Shown piece after piece: positions 9,034 to 18,155 of a stretch of 64,000 nucleotides of DNA. Each line of letters starts with the position of its first letter. Position 1 is the first letter of the stretch. The notes beneath the pieces are model-generated. The model worked only from the letters and a program-made list of their open reading frames with translations. It was not told the DNA's origin and made no database searches. The stretch comes from Ktedonobacter racemifer DSM 44963 (GTDB lineage Bacteria; Chloroflexota; Ktedonobacteria; Ktedonobacterales; Ktedonobacteraceae). The stretch covers positions 558,001-622,000 of the forward strand of contig NZ_ADVG01000001.1 of NCBI RefSeq assembly GCF_000178855.1, given 5' to 3'. The position numbers and the translations under genes were made by a program.

Positions 9034-9062
9034 ATTATACGTAGTACAACGTTTTCTGTCAA
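9034..9062 (-). promoter_or_regulatory. Consensus sigma-70-type promoter of the liv operon
   Basis: Read on the minus strand, TTGACA (9062-9057) and TATAAT (9039-9034) are separated by exactly 17 bp, so both hexamers match the consensus perfectly. It is the best promoter match noticed in the window and points toward the liv genes. Confidence 0.75.
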
Positions 9063-9132
9063 TATACCTTTTTCTGCCTCCTGGGACTGCTCAAACGGCT
9101 TCTATGCTCTTGCGTCTCGGCTCGCAAGCTCG

Positions 9133-9201
9133 CCCTGATAGGTGGTGTGGTGCGCCTGGACAACCGAAGGTTGTCCAGGCGCACCACACCACCTATCAGG
9201 G
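9133..9201. repeat. Palindromic element, 33-bp perfect arms, GAA triloop
   Basis: 9133-9165 and 9169-9201 are perfect reverse complements around the triloop GAA. The element lies four bases from the coaE stop codon and may serve as its terminator. The box GGCTCGCAAGCTCGCC immediately precedes the left arm and recurs beside the palindrome at 43639. The outer arm sequence ATAGGTGGTGTGGTGC recurs at 51161. Confidence 0.75.
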
Positions 9202-9205
9202 ACCC

Positions 9206-9826
9206 TTAATATACAAATTGCTCGCAAAAATAGGTGAAAGCTGTCTCTACCTGTTTGCGCGTCTCTTCAAGCGTTCCACTGTTATCAATCACAACATCCA
9301 CCAGCTTCTTCTTCGGCTCAACTGGCGCTTGCGCACGCAAACGTGCCCAGGCATCCTCTTCACTCAGCGCGTTCCGCTGGATCAAGCGGCGTAGCTGCTG
9401 CTCTTGCGTACAGACAACCAGCCATTTTGCCTGGCACAGTGCGCCCGAGCCACCTTCAAGTAACTTTACCGCGTCGAGCACCACGATATCCTTCTCGTCT
9501 GCCTGCTGCAATTCAGCCTGTAGCGCGCGACTAACCGCTGGATGCACAATTGCCTCCAGGCGATTCATGGCCTCTGCATCAGAAAACACAATAGCTCCCA
9601 GGGCCTTACGGTCCACGTCGCCGTTAGGACTCAGCACACTGTTACCAAAGGCGGCGGCGACCTGGCGCGCAATGGGCTGATCTTTTTCATAGAGTCGATG
9701 TACGACGGCATCAGCATCAATATAGCGCTGCGCACCTGAGGCGAGCAGCATCTGACCCACGGAAGTTTTGCCACAGGCAATGTTTCCCGTCAGGCCCAAT
9801 ATATACGGCATTGGCATCTGGTACAT
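9206..9826 (-). CDS. coaE: Dephospho-CoA kinase
   Basis: Catalyses the last step of coenzyme A synthesis, ATP-dependent 3'-phosphorylation of dephospho-CoA, in the cytoplasm. The P-loop is GLTGNIACGKTSVG, followed by the family signatures YIDADAVVHRLYE, VDRKALGAIVFSD and LEAIVHPAV. LIQRNALSEEDAWARLRAQ matches the lid/base region, and a late VDVVIDNSGTLEETRKQV is typical of the C-terminus. ATG 9824-9826, preceded by AAAGGGA, gives 206 residues, the normal size. The in-frame upstream extension is unlike any CoaE. Confidence 0.93.
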   Translation of the reverse strand: MYQMPMPYILGLTGNIACGKTSVGQMLLASGAQRYIDADAVVHRLYEKDQPIARQVAAAFGNSVLSPNGDVDRKALGAIVFSDAEAMNRLEAIVHPAVSRALQAELQQADEKDIVVLDAVKLLEGGSGALCQAKWLVVCTQEQQLRRLIQRNALSEEDAWARLRAQAPVEPKKKLVDVVIDNSGTLEETRKQVETAFTYFCEQFVY

Positions 9827-10065
9827 ATTTCCCTTTTTAGCATGATAAGATAGACACAACACAAGATGGTGGTATATAAAAATAACACACATCAATGCAG
9901 AAACACATACACTATTATCGATCAAAGGCACATCTTCAGTAGCGATCCGACGCGGGCGCTCTCCCAAAAGTACTTGTTCCCGCTTGTTTCTTACACTCTC
10001 AATAATTCATATCGTACAATAACCCAATAGCCAGACCAAATACACAGGATGATCAAGGAGTACAG

Positions 10066-11805
10066 ATGAGTAGGCGGTTGGGCCTCATTGCTGGCATAAA
10101 TACGTTTCAAGATCCCGCTTTTCGACCGTTGCGCTACGCGGAGAACGACGCACGCGCGCTTGCACAATGGCTTGTGAATAATCAGGGTGGAAAGTGGTCA
10201 CCCGGTGATGTGCAATTGATCCAGGGTCAGCATGTTACGCATGAATTATTTAAATCACTCGTGTCACAAATGTGTACACAGCTTGCGGCACCCGGCGACC
10301 AGGTCCTGCTCTATTTTGCTGGGCAGGCCTTCGTGGATGAGCGAACCGGTGATGGCTACCTGGCCCTGGCAAACACACAGATGCAGAATACACAGACTGC
10401 ACTCCATCTGGGGACCCTGATACGCCAGATTTTACCCCAATGTCGCGCCTCACAGCTTGTGTTCGTCTTCGACTGCTATCAGACCGGGCAACTCTGGAGT
10501 ATGCGCCGGACCTCACCCTTCGATTTTACGCCCCTGCTTGGGCGCACCCTCTCCGGCAGCCTGCAACCAACTAAACACCTGCTTACCTTCTCCTGTCGCG
10601 GCAATGAGTTTGGTGAGGAGCGCGGAGAACAAGGCCTGGGCATTTTCGCTCACCGCATGATCGCGGGCCTCTGTGGCCCAGCCAGAGATCCCCAGAGCGG
10701 GAATATTACCTTCCAACAGCTCCAGAGCGTCCTGGCACAAAACCTGGATGAGCAGCATAAAATCATCGCGATTGGTCAACTCCAGGCCCCCTTCCTGCTG
10801 GCTGGAGAACCCGCTCCTCAACCTATAGAGCCTGTTCATACCGCCGCAGGCTCATCGCCCGCACACCAGCCCCTACACACCACTACAGGTAACTTTGGTA
10901 ACGCGACCGCGACCCAGGTTGCCCCCCCTCCTGGTCCCCCGCAACAACTTAATGCCAACGCGCAAAAAGAGCAACAGATCGCGCAGCTAGTGGCCCAGGC
11001 AAAACAACAGCTGCAACAAAATAATCAACCCTACGCTTTGCAACTGCTTGAACAGGCCTTGCAGGTACAGCCAACAAATGTGGAAGCCCTGACGCTCAAG
11101 TCCCAACTGCTCGGCTCGCTGGGTCGCACCCGCGAGGCCTTCACGACCGTCGATCAGTTAATCCAGGTTGATGCCAATAACGCGCTTGGTTGGAGCATGC
11201 GTGCCGTCCTGCTCAATAACAGTGGTCAGTACCAGGCGGCCCTGGTTGCCATAGAACGCTCCCTGGAACTCAACCCCAACAATCCTGAGACCTATGGGAT
11301 CAAAACCAATATCATGGCCAGCCTGGCCTCAGCCCAGAGCTCTAACGGAAAAAGTCCCATGACGCCTCTGAGCAAAGAGACCGCGACCACCTCTCTCCCC
11401 GGAAGATTCCTGGGGAGTCTCACCCTGCAATTCCTGGGTACCCTTCTTGCCATTGGTGGGCTGGCACTCCTTGTCGTTCCAAAGCTACCGGCGCCTCTTG
11501 GCCTGCTTATCGCCAGTATTGGTCTAGGACTCTTATGTGTGCATGCCTTCCTTGGCGCCTTCCGCCATGGCCTCAAGAGCGTGTTCACGACGTTGCTCTT
11601 CAGCCTCGTAGGCTTCGCCATTGTGGGAGGAGCCTATAAATTCGGCGAGACACGCCTCATCAGTTTATTTAAGACGCATCCCTCGCTGCTTGAGCCAACC
11701 ATTTTCTTCGCGATTGCGTTGCCCATCCTGAGCACGCTAGCCCTCTTCCTCGCCATCATCGGCTATATCGCGGGACTGATCAATCGCCTACGCAAACGCG
11801 GCTAA
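10066..11805 (+). CDS. Caspase-fold (peptidase C14-like) protein with TPR repeats and C-terminal membrane helices; catalytic dyad lost
   Basis: Residues 1-245 match the prokaryotic caspase/metacaspase p20 fold (LIAGINTFQDPAFRPLRYAENDARAL, GDQVLLYFAG, FVFDCYQTG). The family's catalytic His in the SGHG motif is replaced here by Gln (FAGQA), and the Cys of DxCxSG appears to be Tyr (DCYQTG), so peptidase activity is unlikely. Residues about 300-420 hold roughly three TPR units (YALQLLEQALQVQPTNVEAL and two more). Residues about 445-575 contain four membrane helices. ATG 10066 follows AAGGAG. The fold and repeats are visible; a sensor or scaffold role is inference. Confidence 0.8.
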   Translation: MSRRLGLIAGINTFQDPAFRPLRYAENDARALAQWLVNNQGGKWSPGDVQLIQGQHVTHELFKSLVSQMCTQLAAPGDQVLLYFAGQAFVDERTGDGYLALANTQMQNTQTALHLGTLIRQILPQCRASQLVFVFDCYQTGQLWSMRRTSPFDFTPLLGRTLSGSLQPTKHLLTFSCRGNEFGEERGEQGLGIFAHRMIAGLCGPARDPQSGNITFQQLQSVLAQNLDEQHKIIAIGQLQAPFLLAGEPAPQPIEPVHTAAGSSPAHQPLHTTTGNFGNATATQVAPPPGPPQQLNANAQKEQQIAQLVAQAKQQLQQNNQPYALQLLEQALQVQPTNVEALTLKSQLLGSLGRTREAFTTVDQLIQVDANNALGWSMRAVLLNNSGQYQAALVAIERSLELNPNNPETYGIKTNIMASLASAQSSNGKSPMTPLSKETATTSLPGRFLGSLTLQFLGTLLAIGGLALLVVPKLPAPLGLLIASIGLGLLCVHAFLGAFRHGLKSVFTTLLFSLVGFAIVGGAYKFGETRLISLFKTHPSLLEPTIFFAIALPILSTLALFLAIIGYIAGLINRLRKRG

Positions 11806-11875
11806 GAATAATTGTCTGTAATAAAAAGCGCGGTGCTGAGCACCGCGCTTTTTATTACAGACAATTATTCTTAGC
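11801..11875. terminator. 37-bp-arm palindrome shared by two convergent stop codons
   Basis: 11801-11837 and 11839-11875 are perfect reverse complements about a single central base. The palindrome includes the TAA of the caspase-fold gene (11803-11805) and the TAA of the ABC-F gene (11871-11873). A GC-rich core followed by a run of T on either strand makes a convincing bidirectional intrinsic terminator. Confidence 0.85.
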
Positions 11876-13835
11876 TGGCAACATCGGCCAGTTGCTCCCA
11901 CTCGGCTAAGAGCTCCTCCACCTGCGTTTTCGCTTGTTCGTAGGCTTCATTTAACGTAGTAAGTCGCGCCGCATCTGCCTGTAATGCTGCTTCAGACAGC
12001 TCTTCTTCCAGAGTATTTACCCGCGTCTCCGCCTTCTCGATGTCTTTCTCGACATCCTCGATGGTGCGCGTCTTGACCTTCCCTTTCCCCTTCTTGCCAG
12101 CAGGCCGTGCCGGACTCGCGCTTTTTGGCTCTGGCTCTGTCACTTGCTTCTTTGCGGCTGGCGCCAGTAGCGGCTGGGGCACATCAAGGACCAGCGGCCG
12201 CTTGAAGGTGCGGTACTCCGTGTAGTTGCCCATGTAGGGAATCAGGACCCCTTGTTCAATGGACCAGACTTTTGTCGCCAGGCGATCTATAAAGTAGCGG
12301 TCGTGCGAGACAAACAGCAGGGTTCCATCGTAGTCGCTGAGCACCTCTTCGAGAAATTGTCGCGATTGCAGATCCAGGTGGTTGGTTGGCTCGTCAAGGA
12401 TCAAGAAGTTGGAGCCTTGGAGGGTTAATTTGGCCAGGGCAACGCGACTGCGCTCACCGCCGCTCAAGGAGCCGATCTGCTTGAAGACATCATCATTTGA
12501 AAAGAGGAAACGTCCCAGGAAGGTGCGTGCTCCCTCTTCACTCAAGGCGCTCACCTGGCGGATCTCGTCCAGAATGGTCCGCTCCATATTTAGCCCTTCG
12601 TGTGTCTGGGAATAATAGCCCACCCGCACATTATGCCCGAGCTGGAGCTGGCCACTAACCGGAGAGAGCTCGCCGATTAAGGTGCGCAAGAGGGTCGTCT
12701 TCCCTGAACCATTGGGGCCAAGCAAGCCAATACGGTCGCCGCGCATAAACTCAACATCGGCCGCCTGCACAAGCACCCTCGGTTCCTGCGCGGCGGGAAC
12801 ATCCTGGCGTGCACGCACCCCATAACCGATCAAGAGCTTACGCGTAGAAAACACAGTTGTACCACTGTCTACCACGGGCGAGAACTTAAAGTTCATCGTC
12901 TGGAAATCTTGCGGCCGCTCCACGCGCTCCATACGATTCAGCAAGGTTTGGCGACCACGCGCCTCTTTACTGCGCTGGCCCGCTTTATAACGCCGAATGA
13001 ACTCTTCTGTATGCGCGATGTAGGCTTGCTGCGCTTCGTACTCACGCAGGCGGCGCTCCATACGCTCCTCGCGCAGCTCCAGGTACTTGGTATAGTTACC
13101 TGGATACTCCTCAATACGCCCAAACGCCAACTCAATTGTACGCGTGACGATCTTGTCCAGGAAGTAGCGATCATGGGCCACGATGACAATCGCGCCCTTC
13201 CAGGTGGAGAGATAGGTCTCTAACCACTCCAGGGCGTCCAGGTCCAGGTGATTGGTTGGCTCATCCAGCAGCAAGACATCCGGCTCCTGCAACAGAAGCT
13301 TACCTAGCGAGGCTCGCGTCTGCTGGCCGCCACTCAAATGCTTAAATGGTGCCTGCTGCTGCTCGCGTGTGAAGCCCAGACCATCGAGGACCTGCTCTAC
13401 GCGATTCTCATAGGTATACCCGCCAGCATGCTCAAAACGCGTTTGCAGCTCAGCATAGCGAGCGAGCATACGCTCATAGAGCGCGTGATCCTGCTGAGCA
13501 TCAGGGGCCGCCATCTGGGTAGCCAGGTCGCTGAGTTCGCGCTCCCACTCCTGAATTTGCGCAAATACTGTCAGCATCTCGGCACGCAGTGTATTATCTG
13601 GATCAAAAGCAGAGATCTGCGTGAGATAGCCAATACGGATAGTACGTCCGACCGCCACAGTCCCTTCATCTGGCTCCTCAAGACCGGCCAGGATATTCAT
13701 CAAGGTAGATTTTCCCGCGCCATTGGGGCCAACCAGGCCAATACGATCCAGGGGATCAATCTGAAAATTGAGCTGAGAGAAGATACGCTCGGCACCAAAG
13801 GATTTTCCCAATTGAATAACATTTACAATAGGCAT
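11871..13835 (-). CDS. ABC-F family ATPase (ribosome-associated type)
   Basis: A soluble 654-residue protein with two ABC domains and no membrane segment. The Walker A motifs are GPNGAGKSTLMN and GPNGSGKTTLLR, the signatures LSGGQQTRASLGKLL and LSGGERSRVALAKLT, and the Walker B motifs each end LDEPTNHLDL. The linker between the domains carries a charged helix pair (YIAHTEEFIRRYKAGQRSKEARGRQ), the P-site tRNA-interaction motif region. A Lys/Pro-rich spacer leads to a C-terminal coiled coil as in Uup/YdiF types. Members act on the ribosome in translation or antibiotic protection; which applies here cannot be told. Confidence 0.9.
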   Translation of the reverse strand: MPIVNVIQLGKSFGAERIFSQLNFQIDPLDRIGLVGPNGAGKSTLMNILAGLEEPDEGTVAVGRTIRIGYLTQISAFDPDNTLRAEMLTVFAQIQEWERELSDLATQMAAPDAQQDHALYERMLARYAELQTRFEHAGGYTYENRVEQVLDGLGFTREQQQAPFKHLSGGQQTRASLGKLLLQEPDVLLLDEPTNHLDLDALEWLETYLSTWKGAIVIVAHDRYFLDKIVTRTIELAFGRIEEYPGNYTKYLELREERMERRLREYEAQQAYIAHTEEFIRRYKAGQRSKEARGRQTLLNRMERVERPQDFQTMNFKFSPVVDSGTTVFSTRKLLIGYGVRARQDVPAAQEPRVLVQAADVEFMRGDRIGLLGPNGSGKTTLLRTLIGELSPVSGQLQLGHNVRVGYYSQTHEGLNMERTILDEIRQVSALSEEGARTFLGRFLFSNDDVFKQIGSLSGGERSRVALAKLTLQGSNFLILDEPTNHLDLQSRQFLEEVLSDYDGTLLFVSHDRYFIDRLATKVWSIEQGVLIPYMGNYTEYRTFKRPLVLDVPQPLLAPAAKKQVTEPEPKSASPARPAGKKGKGKVKTRTIEDVEKDIEKAETRVNTLEEELSEAALQADAARLTTLNEAYEQAKTQVEELLAEWEQLADVAS

Positions 13836-14294
13836 GTAGTCTCACCTAAATTATTTTTCTTTGAATATGGAGAACAACGAGACCTCCTACGCTTTCCACT
13901 CACGCTACGAAGGTCTCTCTTCTAGATGCTCGACACAGATGGCATCCTGAGGTGTATACAGAGAGCGATCGCGTCATGTTATGCGCATATTATAGCATTG
14001 TTTCGCGGTTTTTTCCTTGCCATCCCTCGCCCTCGCCCTGCATAAATATGGTACAGGAGCAGACTGAAGGGGGATTGTAGGGCCTGGCGCGCACTTCCCC
14101 TTCTCTCCTAACCATAATCGACAACCTTGCATAGAACCCAAAGGGCCAGAAAGTGAACGTTGGAGAAGCACTTCCCCCTGCCTAGCTATCAACTCAGGAA
14201 CTATGATATACTGAAATAGCGCATCCTTCTTATCTGATGCAAGCGAGCATGCAGGTTTCGCGTAAAAGAAGGGTTCCATTTCTCATATGTTCGC
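13836..14294. other. Divergent intergenic region, no gene seen
   Basis: This gap separates the ABC-F gene (-) from the phosphoribosyltransferase gene (+). A TATAAT on the minus strand at 13989-13994 could be the ABC-F -10 box, but no good -35 accompanies it. A 7-bp inverted repeat (GAGACCT/AGGTCTC) with a 25-nt loop lies near 13879-13917 in the ABC-F leader. No convincing small gene is present. Confidence 0.4.
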
Positions 14295-15053
14295 TTGTTT
14301 TCATATGCATCAGAGAGTTTAGAGCAAAGAAAGGAGGCGGTGCATCTCTCTTCTGAAAGAGAGCTATTGCGCCGCAGTGCTAAGGTGGCAAAAGAGCAGT
14401 CTTTGGATAATCTCTGGTTGGCACAGATTCTCTTCGACCTGGGAGGCGTTCAATTTGGCAACTTTACCGTGAGCGAGTCCGCGGTCAGTTCGCCGGTCTT
14501 CGTCAATCCCAAGGTTTTAATCAGTCATCCAACCGCCCTTCGCGTTGCCAGCAAACTGATGCAGCAAGAGATTCAACTGGCACAATCACTACGCCGTTCG
14601 CGGGTACATCCCTTTAATGTTGTGGCAGGCGTACCGGTTGGCGGCCTTCTCCTGGCAACCGCATACTCCCTTGAAAACAACACACCGCTTATCTATGCCC
14701 GTATTCGCCCAGAAGGAACCGGGAACCGGGGCATTGAGGGCCGTTTTACTAAGGGTGATACCGCCCTCATCATCGACGATCTCGTCACCCAGGGCAGTAG
14801 CATTGTAGAGACCGCATCCCTACTGCAAGAAAATGGCCTGGCGGTCAAAGATGTTATTGTCCTCGTAGACCGCGAGCATGGCGCCGCTGAGCGCCTGCGT
14901 CGTCATGGCTACAACCTGATGAGTATTTTAAAGCTAGATGTGATGCTTAATCACTATATGTCGAGGGGACTCATCTCAGAGGAAACCTATCGCGCCTGCG
15001 CTGAGTACCTCCGCGCGAAACAGGGAGAGAATAACTCCTCTCCTCGCCTCTAG
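14295..15053 (+). CDS. pyrE: Orotate phosphoribosyltransferase-like protein
   Basis: A type I phosphoribosyltransferase. The PRPP-binding loop is ALIIDDLVTQGSSIVETASLL, preceded by the hood and loop segments NVVAGVPVGGLLLATAYS and TPLIYARIRPEGTG, as in orotate PRTases, which form OMP in pyrimidine synthesis. It is longer at the C-terminus than minimal PyrE, with a helical tail (ISEETYRACAEYLRAK). The start is uncertain: the frame opens with TTG 14295, while GTG 14340 sits only two bases behind AAGGAGG. No other pyrimidine gene is adjacent, so a salvage or regulatory PRTase remains possible. Confidence 0.75.
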   Translation: MFSYASESLEQRKEAVHLSSERELLRRSAKVAKEQSLDNLWLAQILFDLGGVQFGNFTVSESAVSSPVFVNPKVLISHPTALRVASKLMQQEIQLAQSLRRSRVHPFNVVAGVPVGGLLLATAYSLENNTPLIYARIRPEGTGNRGIEGRFTKGDTALIIDDLVTQGSSIVETASLLQENGLAVKDVIVLVDREHGAAERLRRHGYNLMSILKLDVMLNHYMSRGLISEETYRACAEYLRAKQGENNSSPRL

Positions 15054-15083
15054 CCCATCTAGTGTGAGCCGCATTCACGTATG

Positions 15084-15127
15084 CGCGAGCAAGGACACAC
15101 GCATGTGTATGTGTGTCCTTGCTCGCG
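15084..15127. terminator. Bidirectional terminator between convergent genes
   Basis: 17-bp perfect arms at 15084-15100 and 15111-15127 with a 10-nt loop, followed by TTTTT on the plus strand. It separates the phosphoribosyltransferase gene (+) from the slipin gene (-). Confidence 0.85.
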
Positions 15128-15141
15128 TTTTTCTATGCCAC

Positions 15142-16023
15142 CTACTCTTGAGGATGGCGAGGCTGCTGAGTTGGTGCCGGTGGCGTCTGCGGACGAGCGG
15201 GCGTGGATGGCGTATAGCGAGGAACCTCGACATTCGCCTGCCCATTGGCACTATCGCGGCGTACTGTTTGCAACAGTGGCTCGATCAGGTCCATGGGAAG
15301 CGGGAAGATAATGGTCGAGTTTTTCTCAACCGCGATCTCCGTCAAGGTTTGCAGGTAGCGCAACTGCAAGGCGCCGGGCTGCGAACCGATGACACCAGCC
15401 GCCTGAGCCAGTTGTGCAGAGGCTTGCAGCTCACCGCCAGCGTGAATGATCTTCGCGCGCTTTTCGCGCTCGGCCTCGGCCTGTTTGGCCATCGCGCGCT
15501 GCATCGTCGTTGGCAACTCGATATCCTTAATCTCGACCGCCGTGACTTTCACACCCCAGCTTTCGGTATGCTCGTCGATAATACTCTGTAGCTCCTGGTT
15601 GATCTTGTTGCGCTGGGCAAGCAACTCATCCAATTCAGACTGACCGAGTACGTTACGTAAGGTTGTTTGCCCAATCTGGGTGGTTGCCTGGATAAAGTTC
15701 AAGACGCGAATGACCGCAGCCTCAGGATTTACCACGTAAAAATAGACAACCGCTGTGACCTTAATCGTGATGTTATCACGCGTAATCACCTCTTGAGCGG
15801 GTACGTTCAAGGTCACAATACGCAGATCGACCTTAATCATGCGCGAGATGAATGGGGGCACCCAGAAGATGCCTGGCCCCTTCGCCCCCGTCGACTTACC
15901 CAGGACAAAGACGACACCACGCTCATACTCCTGCACCACACGCAGGCCAGAGAGCACTAAGATCACCACCACGATGATAACGAAGATGATGAGGAATGTG
16001 CCAAAACCAAGTAAGGCATCCAT
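15142..16023 (-). CDS. Slipin / stomatin-like SPFH-domain membrane protein
   Basis: Starting at ATG 16021-16023, directly behind AGGAGG, the product has one N-terminal membrane helix ([18 protein letters not shown]). The SPFH/band-7 domain follows ([46 protein letters not shown]), then a coiled region rich in Ala/Glu ([22 protein letters not shown]). The C-terminal tail is Pro/Thr-rich. Slipins oligomerise on the membrane and are typically encoded with NfeD proteases. Here the NfeD gene lies 107 nt upstream on the same strand, which supports a functional pair in membrane quality control. Confidence 0.9.
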   Translation of the reverse strand: MDALLGFGTFLIIFVIIVVVILVLSGLRVVQEYERGVVFVLGKSTGAKGPGIFWVPPFISRMIKVDLRIVTLNVPAQEVITRDNITIKVTAVVYFYVVNPEAAVIRVLNFIQATTQIGQTTLRNVLGQSELDELLAQRNKINQELQSIIDEHTESWGVKVTAVEIKDIELPTTMQRAMAKQAEAEREKRAKIIHAGGELQASAQLAQAAGVIGSQPGALQLRYLQTLTEIAVEKNSTIIFPLPMDLIEPLLQTVRRDSANGQANVEVPRYTPSTPARPQTPPAPTQQPRHPQE

Positions 16024-16130
16024 AAAAAACCTCCTGCACGCGCTGAAACGAGCCTGCTCATTCCAACGGTCTACTTTGTAGACATTCATGCATATGCAAA
16101 AACGACGAATAGATGTATGAAATCGCCTCT

Positions 16131-17528
16131 TTACTCAAGAGGTGGAGCAATCTTACCAGTGTCCACACCAGGAGTAACCAGGGGGCGAACGCGCAAACAC
16201 AGCCCTTCCACTGCAACAATCTCAAGCTCCGTACCACTATCTACCGCCAGATCCGGAACATCCAGGAGCGCAGCCCAATTCTCGCCCTGATAGCTAACAC
16301 GTCCCTCAGGCTGTAGCGGTGTTAAGGCCACAGCCTTCGCGCCATACATCGCCTCCTGGCCACTTCGTACTGGTGCTCGACGCACTCGTACAGCGTACGC
16401 GACGATACCCAGGCCCATCAAACCAACCACTACGCCCGCACCGTAAATGATCCACGGATTGAGGTAGGCTGCATTATATGAGCCGCCACTGTCGAAGAAA
16501 ATCAGCGAGCCCACAATCAGCGAGACTACAGCTCCAATGGTCAGCGCACCATGCGTTGGAAGACGCACATCCAGCACAAGCAAAACAAAGGCCAGAAGCA
16601 TCAACGCCAAGCCCGCCCAGTTTGGCGCAAGTGAGCCTGCTCCAAACAGGAAAAGCAGTAAGGCAATGGCGCCAGTCACACCAGGCACGATCGCGCCCGG
16701 ATGAGATACCTCCAGGTACACTCCCAGCATAGCGACCAGGAACAGGAAGAAAATGACTGTTGGATCAAGGAGAAAATTGTAGAACACATCGGCGGGCGTC
16801 GCGCTCACATCCTGAATGACGACATCCGCCGTCTGCAAGCGCACCTGCTGCCCATTATTTAGACGCACCTGCCGCCCATCAATGCTCGTCAGTAAGCTGC
16901 TCAGGTTGGGGGCGCCCAGGTCCACGATATGGGAGCGAATCGCGGTCGCATCATCATAGGAACTGGCATTGGTCACCATCCGCACGGCCAGGGAGACATT
17001 GCGTCCATAACGCTGCTGAATACTGGTCATTGAGGCGACAAGATCGTTGGTAATCTTGGCCTTCAACGTGCTCTCGATATCGCCACCAGTGCTCGTCACC
17101 GGGCTGGCTGCGCCGATACGCGTCGTAGGAGACATAGCCGCGATCTGTGCCGACAGGGTGACAAACGCCGCCGCTGAAGCTGCCCTTCCACCCGCGGGCG
17201 TCACATACGCCACCACAGGGACCGTGCTGGCAAGGATCTTCTGCGTCATCGCCTTCATGGAATCCAGATCGCCCCCCGGAGAATCCACCTCGATCACGAG
17301 CGCGTGCGCTCCATCGCTTGAGGCACGCTCTATGGCCCGCGAGAGGAGGCGCAATGAAGAAGCACTGATATTGCTATTGAGAATCACCTGGTCGACATGG
17401 GCAGTGGCCCTGGTCTCTGCCAGGACAACCGATGAACCTGTGCCAAATTGGAACACCAGAGCGCAGGCAAGCAACAGGCCCGCCCCAAGCCAATAAGACC
17501 AATGGGCTCTCTTCTGGCGCGAGTACAT
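16131..17528 (-). CDS. NfeD family membrane-bound ClpP-class serine protease
   Basis: The start is ATG 17526-17528, eight bases behind GGAGG. A signal peptide ([17 protein letters not shown]) leads to a ClpP-class domain with [17 protein letters not shown] and [15 protein letters not shown], where the Ser of AASAA is the expected nucleophile. The Lys of [11 protein letters not shown] is a candidate general base. Four or so membrane helices follow (about 265-390), then a C-terminal OB-fold NfeD domain ([17 protein letters not shown]). Known NfeD1b proteases cleave the tail of partner slipins. The Pro/Thr-rich tail of the neighbouring slipin is a plausible substrate. Confidence 0.88.
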   Translation of the reverse strand: MYSRQKRAHWSYWLGAGLLLACALVFQFGTGSSVVLAETRATAHVDQVILNSNISASSLRLLSRAIERASSDGAHALVIEVDSPGGDLDSMKAMTQKILASTVPVVAYVTPAGGRAASAAAFVTLSAQIAAMSPTTRIGAASPVTSTGGDIESTLKAKITNDLVASMTSIQQRYGRNVSLAVRMVTNASSYDDATAIRSHIVDLGAPNLSSLLTSIDGRQVRLNNGQQVRLQTADVVIQDVSATPADVFYNFLLDPTVIFFLFLVAMLGVYLEVSHPGAIVPGVTGAIALLLFLFGAGSLAPNWAGLALMLLAFVLLVLDVRLPTHGALTIGAVVSLIVGSLIFFDSGGSYNAAYLNPWIIYGAGVVVGLMGLGIVAYAVRVRRAPVRSGQEAMYGAKAVALTPLQPEGRVSYQGENWAALLDVPDLAVDSGTELEIVAVEGLCLRVRPLVTPGVDTGKIAPPLE

Positions 17529-17635
17529 ACGCATATCCTCCATCATAATAGTGAAGACGCGCCACAACCATAAATATCAAAGAACACATTTAAAGAGACA
17601 GCAAACACTCATATAATAGCATGTTCGCTCGCCAG

Positions 17636-17935
17636 TTACGAGCCATGCTTGCGCAAGAAACTCTGCATTTCATGAGCTGAACCAATCCTGACGACCTTTA
17701 CCTCAAACCGCTCCTCCATGATCTCCCAGTCTCCCCACCCATCGATAATCCAGCGCTCCTGAGCCAGCCATCCAGCATGTGTGGCGCCTACCGTTGTCTC
17801 AGGTACCCGCGTCCAGCCTGACCCCCATTACACCTTGTCGATAGCATATACGGGCAGTTACAAAGCTGCACCCAGGGCGCGGCAGAGGGTAGATTTTCCT
17901 CCGCCAGCATTCCCAATAACGGCGATTTTCTCCAT
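17636..17935 (-). pseudogene. P-loop kinase (adenylate-kinase/FlaR-like) gene with two in-frame stops and an internal deletion
   Basis: Starting at ATG 17933-17935 the frame reads MEKIAVIGNAGGGKSTLCRA, a clear P-loop, then AAL-stop-LPVYAIDKV-stop-WGSGWTRVPE, then THAGWLAQERWIIDGWGDWE and a C-terminal stretch ending FLRKHGS. The 300-nt frame is intact apart from the two TAA codons. Both stand where relatives have a polar residue, likely Gln, so single C-to-T changes of CAA explain them. The family is normally about 170 residues; here the middle after EEMEERFEV is missing. Confidence 0.75.
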
Positions 17936-18068
17936 CTCACCTCTTGTTAATAATAACTTTTAGCTATATGCATTATAGCTTATTGCTATTTTCCTTGTCA
18001 AGCATTTTTCATGATAAAGCGTTCAAAAGGTGGATATAGAATTAGCATGCCTCTAAAGAACAGACAGC

Positions 18069-18127
18069 AAAGGAGCCACCAGAGGGAACAAGCTGTATGT
18101 ATCCGCTAAGCCTCTAGTGACTCCTTT
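18069..18127. terminator. Intrinsic terminator downstream of the HAD hydrolase gene
   Basis: Imperfect 17-bp arms (two mismatches) at 18069-18085 and 18111-18127 with AAAGGAG/CTCCTTT ends. A T-run exists on the plus strand and a shorter one on the minus strand. It lies 29 nt beyond the stop of the leftward HAD gene. Confidence 0.65.
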
Positions 18128-18155
18128 TTTGTAGTTAGACTCTGCCTGGAACTGC

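Noticed and set aside
13974..14279. Minus-strand frame of 101 codons upstream of the ABC-F gene
   Set aside because: No ribosome site or family features; it covers the likely promoter region of the divergent genes.
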